NCBI GenBank assembly: GCA_035222895.1
Contig: JAVYIG010002731.1
Coordinates: 38,501-102,500, forward strand
DNA from: Strongylocentrotus droebachiensis
Taxonomy: Eukaryota > Echinodermata > Echinoidea > Camarodonta > Strongylocentrotidae
Direction: 5' to 3'
Length of the DNA: 64,000 nucleotides
Position numbers and translations under genes: made by a program. Under the pieces are notes generated by a model. It was not told where the DNA came from. It did no database searches and saw only the letters and a list, made by a program, of their open reading frames with translations. Below are positions 35,527 to 45,659 of the stretch, one piece after another. Each line of letters begins with the position of its first letter. Positions within the stretch are counted from its first letter, which is position 1.

Positions 35527-36088
35527 AGGGATAGTTGAGTTCTGTTGCAGAGGGCGCTACACAAAATATTTTTTTGTGAGATAATGAAAAACTGAGTGTC
35601 AAATTTGAAAGAACATAATATTTAAATGACAAAATCATCTTTGTTTGATCAAAATCGGTTCAGAGACGGCTGAAATATCCCTAAATATAACAATTTCGTA
35701 CCACCACAAATATTAGATATTTTGAAAAATTTCAGAAAAAAAACCGTTGAAAAAACAAAATAACGGCTTTTACGTCGTATTTCAGCCTATGCCGATGTTA
35801 GCTATTTCGTTGGCATTTTTATGTTGCTTATATTACGCACAACCAGCCGGACCATGTATTGTTATTTTTAATTAAAAAAATAATTAACGGTCACCGTGTT
35901 TTTTTTAAAGCGGAGCTGTATTGGTATGATCGTATTGGATAAATTCACACATTTTGGGGTCTAAAATGAACCGTTCATAGCGATTTTAGGTTCGGAAAGG
36001 GCACTAGAAATGTCATAGATAAGAATAAGAGCAATAACCATGAATTGTGAAGGCATTTGCGGTCTGAAAACAGAACTCAACTATCCCT
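35527..36088. mobile_element. TTAA-flanked MITE, family 3 (562 bp)
   Basis: The termini AGGGATAGTTGAGTTCTGTT and the inverted ACAGAACTCAACTATCCCT lie between TTAA at 35523-35526 and 36089-36092. The interior is AT-rich and non-coding. Like the other TTAA elements here it begins AGGG, consistent with a Kolobok-type source. Confidence 0.92.
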
Positions 36089-36092
36089 TTAA

Positions 36093-36428
36093 TTACGTCT
36101 TCTCCTTTCGACTCTTAAGCTCCATACCTAGGCCCCGTAACACAAAGCTAACAAATTGAGTGTTTGATTAATCTTTGTGATCGATTCCATTGGCAACTCT
36201 GTGCAACAAATCAATAAATGGGTATTTTCTTGTTCCTGAGCCCTAGTCAGCATATCTCTTGTGAACGTACAAGCCATTGTTATCTTTAAAATCTATTTTC
36301 GATTGTACTTCCCTCATTTTACCTAGTTTATCCTCATGCCCCCCCCCCCTCCTCTACCAAATTTTGCATTGCTCTCTCCATCTTGAAGTTATGTTAATTA
36401 TACAAAAAAAAGTAAAAATCTGTAAGTG
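36093..36428. other. Non-genic DNA
   Basis: No feature was recognised apart from a C9 run near 36342. Confidence 0.4.
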
Positions 36429-36909
36429 ATTGGTTTTGCCAAACTCAATTTTCCCAATAGACTGAAGTGTTATAAAAAACCGTTAGAAAAACGAATTCTT
36501 AAATTTCTAATTCCAATTATAGATAATCAGACAGACGATTGGCTTGTAAAGGTCATTGGATACATGTTTGACCTAAAGGTTTATAATTATGATTGCAGCA
36601 TGAGCTAGATTATTTTGAGAAGCTGAGGCAAAGTTACCCGATCCCTTTAAAATGAGGACGTCAGTGGCGATTCTAGACTATGGCCTCAGGAGAGCTAATA
36701 TATCTCAGCGTAGTGTGATCCGTATGATTTAAAGTCACTCGGTAACATTGCCTCAGATACTGAAACAAAATCCTGGATCTAGCTCATGCTGCAATCATAA
36801 CGCCTGTCTGATTATCAAGATGTTTATGATTGGAAATCGAAATTTGTTCGTTTCCTAACGGTTTTGTAACACAGCAATCTATTGGGGGAAATGAGTATTG
36901 TATAACCAG
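36429..36909. mobile_element. Foldback element with ~200-bp arms
   Basis: The left arm (36429 to about 36655) carries TGGTTTTGCCAAACTC, CCCAATAG, AAACCGTTAG, GATAATCAGACAG and ATTATGATTGCAGCATGAGC. The right arm (about 36715-36909) contains the complements of the same words in reverse order. The arms are clearly diverged. No clean target duplication was seen. The 60-codon frame over the left arm is not a gene. Confidence 0.8.
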
Positions 36910-38530
36910 CCATTCAAAGATGTTTGCTTTTTTGAGGCACTTCGTGATCATTTTGAAGCGCAATTTGTGTTAGGGCTTCAATATTACACCATATCACAAA
37001 CTGATAACACGTAGGGCCATGCATCTCAAATTTAACTTTGTTAAGCGATGCCTTTAACAAAGGAATCACTTTCTCGAGGGGTCCTCGTTTACATACAAAT
37101 GTATTGTTCAAACACAGTTTCTCTTACAATTCATCTAATCCTGCCGCTTCCCTTTTTCTTATCAGATTGCGAGCAATCAAAGCGAGCAAGCAAATGTTCA
37201 GCAACATTTTCTTTTTTCTACTTGTCAGAAGTGTTTTACGAGGGGCGAAAGACTCCCTTGCCATTCCTGCAGATACGTTAGTGAAGGATATAAACAAAAA
37301 ACCAAACACATGGACCTTTTTATGGCTTCAGGGTTTTTACTTCAAGTAGTCCAGCTCCTCTGAGGAGAAATCTTCAAGTGCGCCATCTACGTTGGATCTC
37401 AGAGATTTTTTTTTTCATTGTGAAAACATGTAAGTTTATGGTGAAACCAGGGAGTTAGTAGGCTCGCATATTAAAACAAATATATCACGGGCCTATAGTT
37501 CAATTAGAACAAGGCGTAATACAACTTGAGTAGTGTAAATACTTTTATCTTTAATTTTTTTTTTTTTTTAATTCTAGAATTTAGTAGTCTTGTCTGTATT
37601 CAATTAAAATTAAAGCTACAATGGTTGAATTTAGACGCTTCCTCATTCAAAAAGCTTTATCGTAGTTTCTTGTCAATGTCAACATGTTTAAACCTCTTTA
37701 TTTTATTTAAAGGGAATGTATTTATAATGGTATTACAATGGTTGAAGTTAGATACTTCCTTATTTAAAAGGCTTGATTATCATTAAATATCTTGTCAAAA
37801 TAAGATCGCCCTCTTAGTATTTATCAATAGTTGTGACTGATTTGTGAATTTAATTTTAACATAAAGCAGAATTAAGAATTTAAACAGTAACGAGACTTGA
37901 GCAAAAACGATTTTGACATACGTCAATGCAATCCACATCATTTTCCATTAACACATGTTATTAATAAAATTTATATTTAATGTCATTTTTTTTTAAGGCG
38001 GCAAAGTTAGACGGGTGGCATAGATGACACTTGCCTGGTGTGTATGTGTGCGTACGTGCGCGTGTATATTTGTAGTGTAAAAACAGTTCCATAGATTATT
38101 ACCTGAGCTCAATCACGTATATATTTGTTTTCTTAAAATGATATATTTGGCATTTGTTGCATGAATCGGATGCGTAACGTCCATGTTGTTGTTGTCAGTA
38201 TGATACAGTATTGTTGTAATTCCCGTCATCAGGGTCAAAGAGAAATTGTAATAATCTAGTACCTAATACCATTTAGCCGATAGTAGGTCAGTAAAAGTAC
38301 TATCGCTACGCTGAAAGTAGTCCGGGTTTATAATGGACTGTGGTGATGACATTAAATCTCCTTTGAATCTCTTTATTTTCAAATCTTGTTCTAAGTATCA
38401 GTAATCATCCCGGGATAGCTTTTAGGAGCTACTGACAGGGATTGTCACTTCAAGGGTGAAGGCCTCAAGGTTCAAGTAATTTGTAAAACATGCTGTCTAA
38501 TTACTTTACCAACATCTTGTAGAGGTGGGG
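36910..38530. other. Non-genic DNA with a diverged duplication
   Basis: ACAATGGTTGAATTTAGACG near 37618 recurs as ACAATGGTTGAAGTTAGATA near 37735, a diverged ~117-bp tandem duplication. Nothing else was supported. Confidence 0.4.
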
Positions 38531-38539
38531 TTGTCAAGA

Positions 38540-38680
38540 AATATAAGGGGGGAAGAGAGAGAAAGCGAGAGAGAGAGAGGAATAAAGAGAGAGAGAGAAA
38601 GGGAGAATGAGATAAAGAGAGAGAGAGAGAAAGGGAGAGAGAGAGATGGGGAGAGAGAAAGAAAGAGAGAGAGAGAGTAG
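38540..38680. repeat. (GA)n microsatellite
   Basis: GAGA-rich with interspersed AAA and GGG. The minus-strand Ser/Leu frame here is an artefact. Confidence 0.93.
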
Positions 38681-39034
38681 ATTCACAGCAGTTGACATTG
38701 CGATAATTAAATCTAAAAGCAATCTTTTTCCCGCTGCTTAATCTCTGCAAGTGCAATCGTCTTGTTGTCTTTCTAATCTACAGAGCAGTAGCGTGTCGTT
38801 AATACCTATCAAAACCATAGATAATTATGGGCGACAAAAGACACACTCTGCAAGGGGTAAGAAGAAATCCGGCATGATGTCGTTTGGTACCCTCTACCGC
38901 TTGTATCATTTCTTTGGGGGGGGGGGGGGGGGTAGTGAAAAAAGGTCGTGCGAATTTTAGCTCAGGATCTGAAATAGTGATCAACATGTCATTTCATCAG
39001 CTATATCATCAACATCAGGACCAGTGTCATTATA

Positions 39035-39505
39035 ATCATTATCACGTCTATCCTCCTATACCACCTCATCCTCCCCATCCTCCTAATTGTTAACGTTGTT
39101 AGCATTGTCGTCATCATCATCATCATCAACTCCAATATCATAACCACCCTTGATATCATTAAAGTCATTATCGTTAGTATCACCATCAGCAGAATCATCA
39201 CTTTTTTCTTCCTCTTCATTATCATCATTATCATGACGATTTCGTTAATAATGACTATAATGATTATAGTCATTATTAGCGAAATCGTCATCGTCACTCT
39301 CAAAACTATCATCACCATCACAACCGCGGCCATACAGACTATTATCGTCATCACCGTCGTGATCATCACACCATTACCATTATGTTCATTATCGCCAATG
39401 TCTTCATTATCAACACAACCGGTTCCAACATTACCACAGCCACCGCCATCATCGTCACCTCCACCACCACCACCACCACCACCACCACCACCACCACCTA
39501 CACCA
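39035..39505. repeat. Cryptic (ATC/ACC)n trinucleotide region
   Basis: Degenerate CAT/ATC/ACC trinucleotides extend for about 470 bases, ending in a pure CCA run near 39462-39498. They give Ile/Met/Thr and poly-Pro frames that are not genes. A long hairpin lies within at 39235-39289. Confidence 0.9.
39235..39289. repeat. 25-bp-arm hairpin
   Basis: GACGATTTCGTTAATAATG-ACTATA and its complement TATAGTCATTATTAGCGAAA-TCGTC face each other across the 5-base loop ATGAT, with a single mismatch in 25 pairs. It is far more regular than the surrounding trinucleotide repeat. Confidence 0.92.
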
Positions 39506-40101
39506 CATCACCACCGTGACTACCAATTCTACAGTCAAATCCACCATCGCCATCGCCACAACCCCATCGCCAACACAATCAACACCAACTCCGATACGAT
39601 CACAGGCATCTCCTTGGTCATTATTGTCATTACCTTTAACCGTTAATGTAGAAGTGTCTTGAAAACAAAGCAGACAATTGAAATAGCCGACGGGCCTTTT
39701 TTTGCAATGAAAATAGAATACTTAACTTCGAATCTTACACTTGATAAGTTTTGCTGATGATAGTTCACAGGAGTACTTCAAATGAGAAACAATAATTGAA
39801 ATACGTCAATCGTAGGACTCATATCCACTCTCTATTCCTAGTCCCAGTAACTTAATCAATCATGAAAGATCCTCATTATTAAGTGAAATTCTTGCGTAAA
39901 TGAAATTATAATTGCTTGCACTAAACATACCTGTGTCAATGCACGGATGATAGTCCAAAACTGATAATACTTATACTTCATACCATTGTTATACTAAAAG
40001 ACAAGACAATGGGGAGAAAGAGAGAGAGAGAGAGAGAACATAGGTGGGGTGGGTTTTTTGGCTTCGCCTTGGCGCTTGTAATTGGTTCATGCCATAAACC
40101 A

Positions 40102-40426
40102 CGTGACCTACAGGCAGTTACCTGTTTACAATCGAAATGATAGAATCGGAAAATGCATGCAAAGTCAGTCAGAGAGAAAGGGAGAGAAAGGGGGGGGGTG
40201 GGCGCTGGAGGGGTAATTATGCAGGAGCCGGTAGCCTTCCCTCCTTCCCCTAGAAGTTTGTTCGGGCAACGAGGCTTTTCATTATCATCACAACCATCCA
40301 TCATTATCTTCATCATCATCATCATCATCCTCATTATTATTATCATCATCACCATCACAACGTGACCTACATGCAGTTACCTGTTTACAATCGAAATGAT
40401 AGAATCGGAAAGTGCATGCAAAGTAT

Positions 40427-40468
<42 letters not shown>

Positions 40469-40594
40469 GAGAGGCGGCGCTGGAGGGGTAATTAGGCAGG
40501 GGCCGGCAGCCTTCCCACCTCCCCCTAGAAGTTTGTTCGGGCAACGAGGCTTTTCATTATCATCACAACCATCCATCATTATCGTCATCATCAA

Positions 40595-40630
<36 letters not shown>

Positions 40631-40645
40631 TATTATCATCAGAAC
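40102..40645. repeat. Tandem duplication, 259-bp unit
   Basis: CGTGACCTACAGGCAGTTAC at 40102 recurs with one change at 40361. The copies share GAAATGATAGAATCGGAAA, GTTTGTTCGGGCAACGAGGC and flanking GA and CAT microsatellites. They differ at only a few non-microsatellite positions, so the duplication is recent. Confidence 0.93.
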
Positions 40646-41829
40646 GAAAACAAATATTTTATTTCAATGACATCAAAGAACTATTAATACACTCGAAGCA
40701 AAAGCAGATGGCACTGTTTTGACCCATTAATATTTTTGCTCTGCTCGTTCGCAAACTCTAGAACTTGGAAAGTTGAAATAATCGGGCAAGCAATTCATGA
40801 AACTGTGCCAATTGATTTCACAGACTGAACGTAAATGGCCTCCGTCGAATACGTTACAATTACGGCTGGATATATTGTAATGTATGTTTCGCTGACAGTT
40901 TCAGGTGTGTTGCTCAAACAAGAATATAAATTTGAATGTATGCTTCATTACTCTCTGTGCCGTCATGGAGAAAATGGGCAAATAAACAAATCACATAACT
41001 CACCTAGCAGAAAACTATTTACGAAATTTGGAGTGAAGCACACGTTGCACGAGATCTTTTACTTTTGCTACCATTTTATTTGTACACGGTACCTCAAGTG
41101 TAATTACGTAATGCCTTAAAATCTCTCTTTTCTTTTCTGTTCTGACATAACTTTTGTAAACAGGTTATTAGAGATGCTAGTCCCTTTTTTCCACCTTTGT
41201 CATTGAAACGCTTACGAGTATGTTTGTATGTATTTTGTTGTTTACATCTCTCCAAACTAATTGATATATCTATCCTTGTTGTTCATACTCCCATCTTCTA
41301 AATCAGAATGTAGATTCCAAGAATTGAAGGAAATATAAATAGTCCATAGGTCCAAATAAACATAACAGCGGTCACTTGGAAAATTGTTCCATCGTTTAAA
41401 CATGATTGAAAATGTCAGCCAACCATACGGACAGACCATTCACAAAAATTGCAATTAAACCACGTGCACATGATTACTACATCACATCGTTATTTGGTAT
41501 TCGTGCCTACATCTACACTAGCATCCTCGTCTCCCGAGAATGTTTTAGTAATAACAACGAACCTCTGGCTGTGAGCATTATTTTCTTAATCAACCGTTCC
41601 TCTGGAAGAAGTAGATTTGGCAACAAGGAATGTGGCTATAACAGACAATATCCTTCTCCAGACGTAAAGGCGAAATGTCCATTTTGCAATACTTTGAGCA
41701 TCTGGCATTGTAAGATACGACCTCAAAGCAATGCAAGTTACATGTTGTTCTATAATGTAGACTATTTTTGTTATTTTAAGTAGTGCTTAACATTTTGTAT
41801 TCAAAGCTCATCAGAGCTTAATAGTCATG
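40646..41829. other. Non-genic DNA upstream of the GPCR region
   Basis: Two ATG frames occur: about 40835-41119 (94 codons) and 41412-41783 (about 123 codons). They have mixed amino-acid content, no recognisable motif, and lengths attainable by chance. They are not called as genes. Confidence 0.35.
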
Positions 41830-41837
41830 CATTAATT

Positions 41838-42170
41838 TTCCGTCTCTCTCTCTCTATATCTTCCTTCTATTCCTCTCCCCCCCTCTCTCTCTCTATTTCT
41901 CTCTCTCTCGCAACCTTTCTTCACCTCCCACTCTTTCCAATCTCTCTTCCTTCTCATACTCGTATATACCTCTCTCTTTATTCTCTATTCCCCTCTCTCT
42001 CCGCTCCTTGTTCCTCCCTCATCTCTCTCTCTCTCTCTCTCTAAATTAAATTTCTCTCTCCATCATCTCCTGTTCACTCGCTCTTTGTGTATGCCCCTCT
42101 CTTTGTCCCCCTCTTTTTCTATCTCTCTCTCTCTCTCGCTCTCTCCCTGTCTCAATATCTTGTTTGTTTT
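41838..42170. repeat. Polypyrimidine (CT)n tract
   Basis: About 330 bases of CTCT/TTCC-rich DNA on the plus strand, immediately upstream of a strong acceptor-like site at 42186. Confidence 0.92.
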
Positions 42171-42186
42171 TATCTCTTTGTCTGCA

Positions 42187-42469
42187 GGTCAACATAAGTC
42201 AGGTGGAGGACGGTCTTTTATCACGCTTCACGGGACACGTCGTACAAACGTCACTTTTATTCGACGAAAACACATCACAATCTATACTTCCTTGGCAGCC
42301 GATTTCTCAGAAAACAGCATCTTCGGGAAAGCTCCCCCATCATATCTTTGGAGAAAGACAACGCAATAAATTACTTGGAGAAAACAAAACTGGAACAAAT
42401 TACATGACAATCAATGATGTGAGGCATGTTTCGCTCCGTTTATTTGTAATTGAAAACCCGGATTGTTAG
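42187..42469 (+). CDS. Candidate terminal exon (speculative)
   Basis: A long polypyrimidine stretch ends in TTGTCTGCAG at 42186, a near-ideal 3' splice site. The following frame is open for about 94 codons to a TAG at 42467-42469, with no low-complexity bias. It reads VNISQVEDGLLSRFTGHVV at the start and RHVSLRLFVIENPDC at the end, and has possible N-glycosylation sites (NIS, NTS, NKT). No family was recognised and no upstream exon was found. It lies on the same strand as the GPCR, 1 kb upstream, but the stop codon precludes fusion to it. Chance remains a real alternative because the CT tract is a microsatellite. Confidence 0.25.
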
Positions 42470-43260
42470 CACATCAATGATAAAAACATGCTTCTTTGAA
42501 AGATCAGTGATGCAATGTAAAAGACATTTTATTAACAAGAAATGAACAGAAGGGAAAAACCCATTTAAAGCTGAAATTATGTAAAACACAGAAAATTTAA
42601 CGACGTGGGACAAGAACAGTTTCTTTTTACAAACATTTTGAATGTGCTGTCTGAAATTAGGACATACATTTATTTGGAAACGGTGTTAAACAAGCGACAC
42701 CACTTCCTTAATTTTTCAAGCTTTCGGACTAAGATATGAACCTACTGGAACATCAATTACGACAAAGTTTTATCAGGAGGGCCTCATGAACATTTAGCTG
42801 ACCTCGTCTATATTTTCCTTGCATCAACATTGTTTCAATGGCAACAAAATAAGGTGCCAAAATCAAGCTTTAAAAAAAAAAGTCTTTGATTTCTCTCTGC
42901 GCTTGATGAAGAAACATTTTTCGTGAGATAGAAGTTAAGTAACTCACACATCCTTACATTCAACTCAAACAGTGAAGATGAGAAGTGGTGAAATTATCTT
43001 TTGATTTATTACCCCCTTCCAACGCACACACACAAAACAGCCGCACCCACTTAATAAATTTGAAGACGCTTACATTGAATTAAGGAAGCCAACTATGACG
43101 TAGCTGGGGAAAGCATTAATGTTATTCTCTTCTTGGAGCCAGTTTGGTGAATTATTAGCGTCTAAGCATAATTGTATGACCGCAAGCCAGACGTATTATT
43201 CGACGGAGAGGGAAAGCTTTGGTAACGAACACCCCTCGTACTTATTCCCACTTCAGTACC
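42470..43260. other. Non-genic DNA upstream of the GPCR promoter
   Basis: AT-rich, with no recognisable feature. Confidence 0.4.
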
Positions 43261-43496
43261 CTGCTTGAGGCGGATTAGTGCTCTTGAGAAGCAAGACGCA
43301 AACATTGCCTTCACCAATAGGAGGCGTCGAAAGAACTGCGCAACACTGTTGACTTTCGAGGCATTTGATAAGCGGAGCTTGATTGGTTGGCCGTGCCGTG
43401 TGGTGAACCTAACGCGCGAGCCGTATCTGAGTTTGACTCGGTTCGATCACAACTTTTTTGTTTTTTGCGGGAGCGTTTAAGAAGAGCGAGTTCACA
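43261..43496 (+). promoter_or_regulatory. Candidate GPCR promoter and 5' UTR
   Basis: The DNA becomes GC-richer here. A CCAAT box lies at 43313-43317 and an inverted one (ATTGG) at 43382-43386; no TATA box is seen. The transcription start cannot be fixed from sequence. The reading frame of the receptor is open upstream to 43458 but without an ATG before 43497. Confidence 0.4.
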
Positions 43497-44639
43497 ATGT
43501 GTCGCAACATTCTACCGCCCGCCATGGCTCAGTTCGGGGAGCCCGGTGCTGAAGGAGATGCTTCATATTCCAGTTACTCTTATGATATGAACGGAAATTA
43601 CACACTTGATGGAGGTCTACCGCTTTCCCTGGCGGCTCCGATTTTCATGATTTGCACCGTAATTGTGGGGACTCTCGGAAACGGAGGATTAATTTACATA
43701 CTCTTACGGAACCGCGACATGAGAAACATACCCAACCTTTTGATTTTGAACCTGTCACTTGGAGATTTTCTCTATCTCACTTTTAATGTGCCGTTTTACA
43801 TCTACAATTATCTGTCTGGTTCGCTCAATTGGAACCTTGATTTGTGTCGCTTTGTAAATGCTGTGCAATTCATCTCACAAGGCGTTTCCGTCCTGACTCT
43901 GACTGCCTTGAGCACGGACCGATATTACGCAATCGCCCGACCTCTCAAGCAACGACAGAGCGACTCGACGCGGCGAACTCTCGGGCTGGCGGCGGGGATC
44001 TGGCTGCTATCCATTGTGTTCGCCATACCATCCATCGCGCTGGCTACTACGGAAACAGGTGGTTGCACGCTATCCTATCAAACCCCTCAGACGAAGGGCT
44101 ACTACACTTCACTTTTCATTTTCTTATACGTCATACCCCTGATCATCATATCTGTGTTTTATTCGCTCACAGCAATCGCTCTTCTGAAAGGAACCTTTAA
44201 GCTTGAGTCACGGGTTCGACAGGGCGGCAACGAGAAGCGCCTTCGATCACGGACTCGTCTGGCCATCATCATCCTTATCGCCGCCGTCTGCTTTGCCATC
44301 TGTTGGTTTCCATTTTACCTTTTTGCGCTCTGGTTCGAGTTCGGGTTTAACCCCAGGCTCTTCAGCAAACCCGCCATGTTCTGTCTCTTTGATATGCACT
44401 ATCTTCTACCTATGTTGGGATCTTGCCTCAATCCCATCATCCTCTTCGTCATGAGCTCCAACTACCGGCGCCACCTTCGGGATATCTTCAGCTGCTTTCG
44501 GTGTAACTCGACAGCGGCCAAACGCCACTTCTCGTCAGCGAAGTCATGGACGATGATGTCACTTCGCACCAACTCTTACTCGCTCTCTCCCAGCAGTGTG
44601 ACAGAAATGCCAACCAGGTGCTCAACTCACCTGTCATAG
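43497..44639 (+). CDS. Bombesin/endothelin-like neuropeptide GPCR, single exon
   Basis: A 380-residue class A seven-transmembrane receptor, expected at the plasma membrane and coupling a peptide ligand to G proteins. Visible landmarks: N-glycosylation site NYT at 34-36; TM1 about 43-69 with N62; MRNIPNLLILNLSLGD with D90 in TM2; C117 and C190 for the conserved extracellular disulfide; GVSVLTLTALSTDRY with DRY at 141-143; P214 in TM5; CWFP at 269-272 in TM6; SCLNPIILF at 309-317; cysteines 333 and 336 as palmitoylation candidates. MRN(I/V)PNL, GVSV.TLTALS.DRY and NP..L(Y/F) are shared with bombesin, CCHamide and endothelin receptors, so that group is favoured; the ligand is unknown. F317 replaces the usual Tyr. 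ATG 43497 is the first in-frame ATG; ATG 43524 (GCCATGG context) would shorten the protein to 371 residues. No intron is needed, unlike the vertebrate bombesin and endothelin receptor genes. Confidence 0.93.
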   Translation: MCRNILPPAMAQFGEPGAEGDASYSSYSYDMNGNYTLDGGLPLSLAAPIFMICTVIVGTLGNGGLIYILLRNRDMRNIPNLLILNLSLGDFLYLTFNVPFYIYNYLSGSLNWNLDLCRFVNAVQFISQGVSVLTLTALSTDRYYAIARPLKQRQSDSTRRTLGLAAGIWLLSIVFAIPSIALATTETGGCTLSYQTPQTKGYYTSLFIFLYVIPLIIISVFYSLTAIALLKGTFKLESRVRQGGNEKRLRSRTRLAIIILIAAVCFAICWFPFYLFALWFEFGFNPRLFSKPAMFCLFDMHYLLPMLGSCLNPIILFVMSSNYRRHLRDIFSCFRCNSTAAKRHFSSAKSWTMMSLRTNSYSLSPSSVTEMPTRCSTHLS

Positions 44640-45390
44640 CCACATCTCTGGACAGTTTACGAACTCACTAATTGCGAAGCGAACGCCTAAGATCACGAAC
44701 AAGGGAGAGATAAAAAGGTATACCCTTGATGAAAGATATACTGATATGTTTATAAATTTGTCCATTTACAGCACTATAAACACGGATCTCTACGAAAGTT
44801 TTTCGTGGAAACGACTGGTACCAGGGCTTGGTTTGCTTAACAGCCTGTCGGGAAAACTGAGTAATTAGTATATAAAGAGATATGTTACTAAAATGAATGA
44901 ACAAAGAAGAAACCACTGGATGGTCATCTATTTTTTCTATATCATGTAATCAGAAAGAGACACGTTTTTTATGTCCCTGTGTGTTATTCAGACCGTTTGC
45001 TTTTATATATATATATATATTGCATTCATGGCGAAATCTAAAGTAGGAAACGATATGAGAGTGTTACTACACCCAGCGAAGCCCTGCAACAAAACAAAAA
45101 TAGCTGTCATAATTTTCTCAATAGTAAAGGACTCCCGATATATTAATACGATAATTAACAAGGTTTGTCAAAGAAGAAATATAATGTTGATGTTAGCATA
45201 CAATTATTGTATTAAACAGCTGATACTATTTGCCTATCGGGATAACGACGTATAAAAAGCCCAGGTTTATTTGACAAGCTATTTGTTTTGGTTCAAGCAA
45301 TACATCTATAAATTAAGCCTAACCCGAAAGTACATATTCTTTCACTTATTCATCTTTAACAAAATAGCGTTTAGTAGATCGCAGGATCTG
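44640..45390 (+). other. GPCR downstream region / possible 3' UTR
   Basis: AT-rich sequence follows the stop. No AATAAA was noticed close by; an ATTAAA variant at 45211-45216 is a possible polyadenylation signal. The 94-codon frame at 44971-45255 has no protein-like features. Confidence 0.3.
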
Positions 45391-45649
45391 TATTATAATA
45401 ATAATAGCCTAATAGTCCACTCCAAATTTTATTAAACCGAAACGGAAATTCTTTTTGCCCAATTGATCGTGAGCCCGGCAGCCACTGAGCAGCGCCAGAT
45501 CGACGTTGCTCTATCCCTTATTGTTAAACGCCAAACAAGGTAGCAACAACTCCCATCTTTCAACGTATTTTGGTATGACGCGGCCAGGGTTCGAACCCAC
45601 GACCTCCCGGTTGTGAGGCGGACGCTCTACTGACTGAGCCAACACTCCG
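45391..45649 (-). mobile_element. tRNA-derived SINE
   Basis: Read on the minus strand, the head is tRNA-like: TTGGCTCAGTCAGTAGAGCG matches an A box and GGTTCGAACCC (plus 45588-45598) is a consensus B box, so Pol III transcription was possible. The body continues with GCGTCATACCAAAATACG, TTGCTACCTTGTTTGGCG and TAATAAAATTTGGAGTGG. It ends in an ATT-rich tail (plus 45391-45406). The head resembles tRNA-Val with an AAC-type anticodon, but the long body shows it is a SINE rather than a tRNA gene. Target duplications were not identified. Confidence 0.85.
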
Positions 45650-45659
45650 AAGAATAGAA

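Noticed and set aside
39001-39646. Met/Ile/Val-rich frames on both strands that resemble membrane proteins
   Set aside because: They arise from degenerate ATC/CAT trinucleotides and a CCA run; the similarity to transmembrane segments is compositional.
43458-43496. Start of the GPCR at the upstream TTG
   Set aside because: Animal nuclear genes rarely start at TTG; two ATGs in acceptable context (43497, 43524) follow in frame.
45560-45649. A functional tRNA gene (Val-like) on the minus strand
   Set aside because: The A and B boxes are good, but a long SINE-type body and ATT tail follow, with no Pol III terminator at the expected tRNA end.
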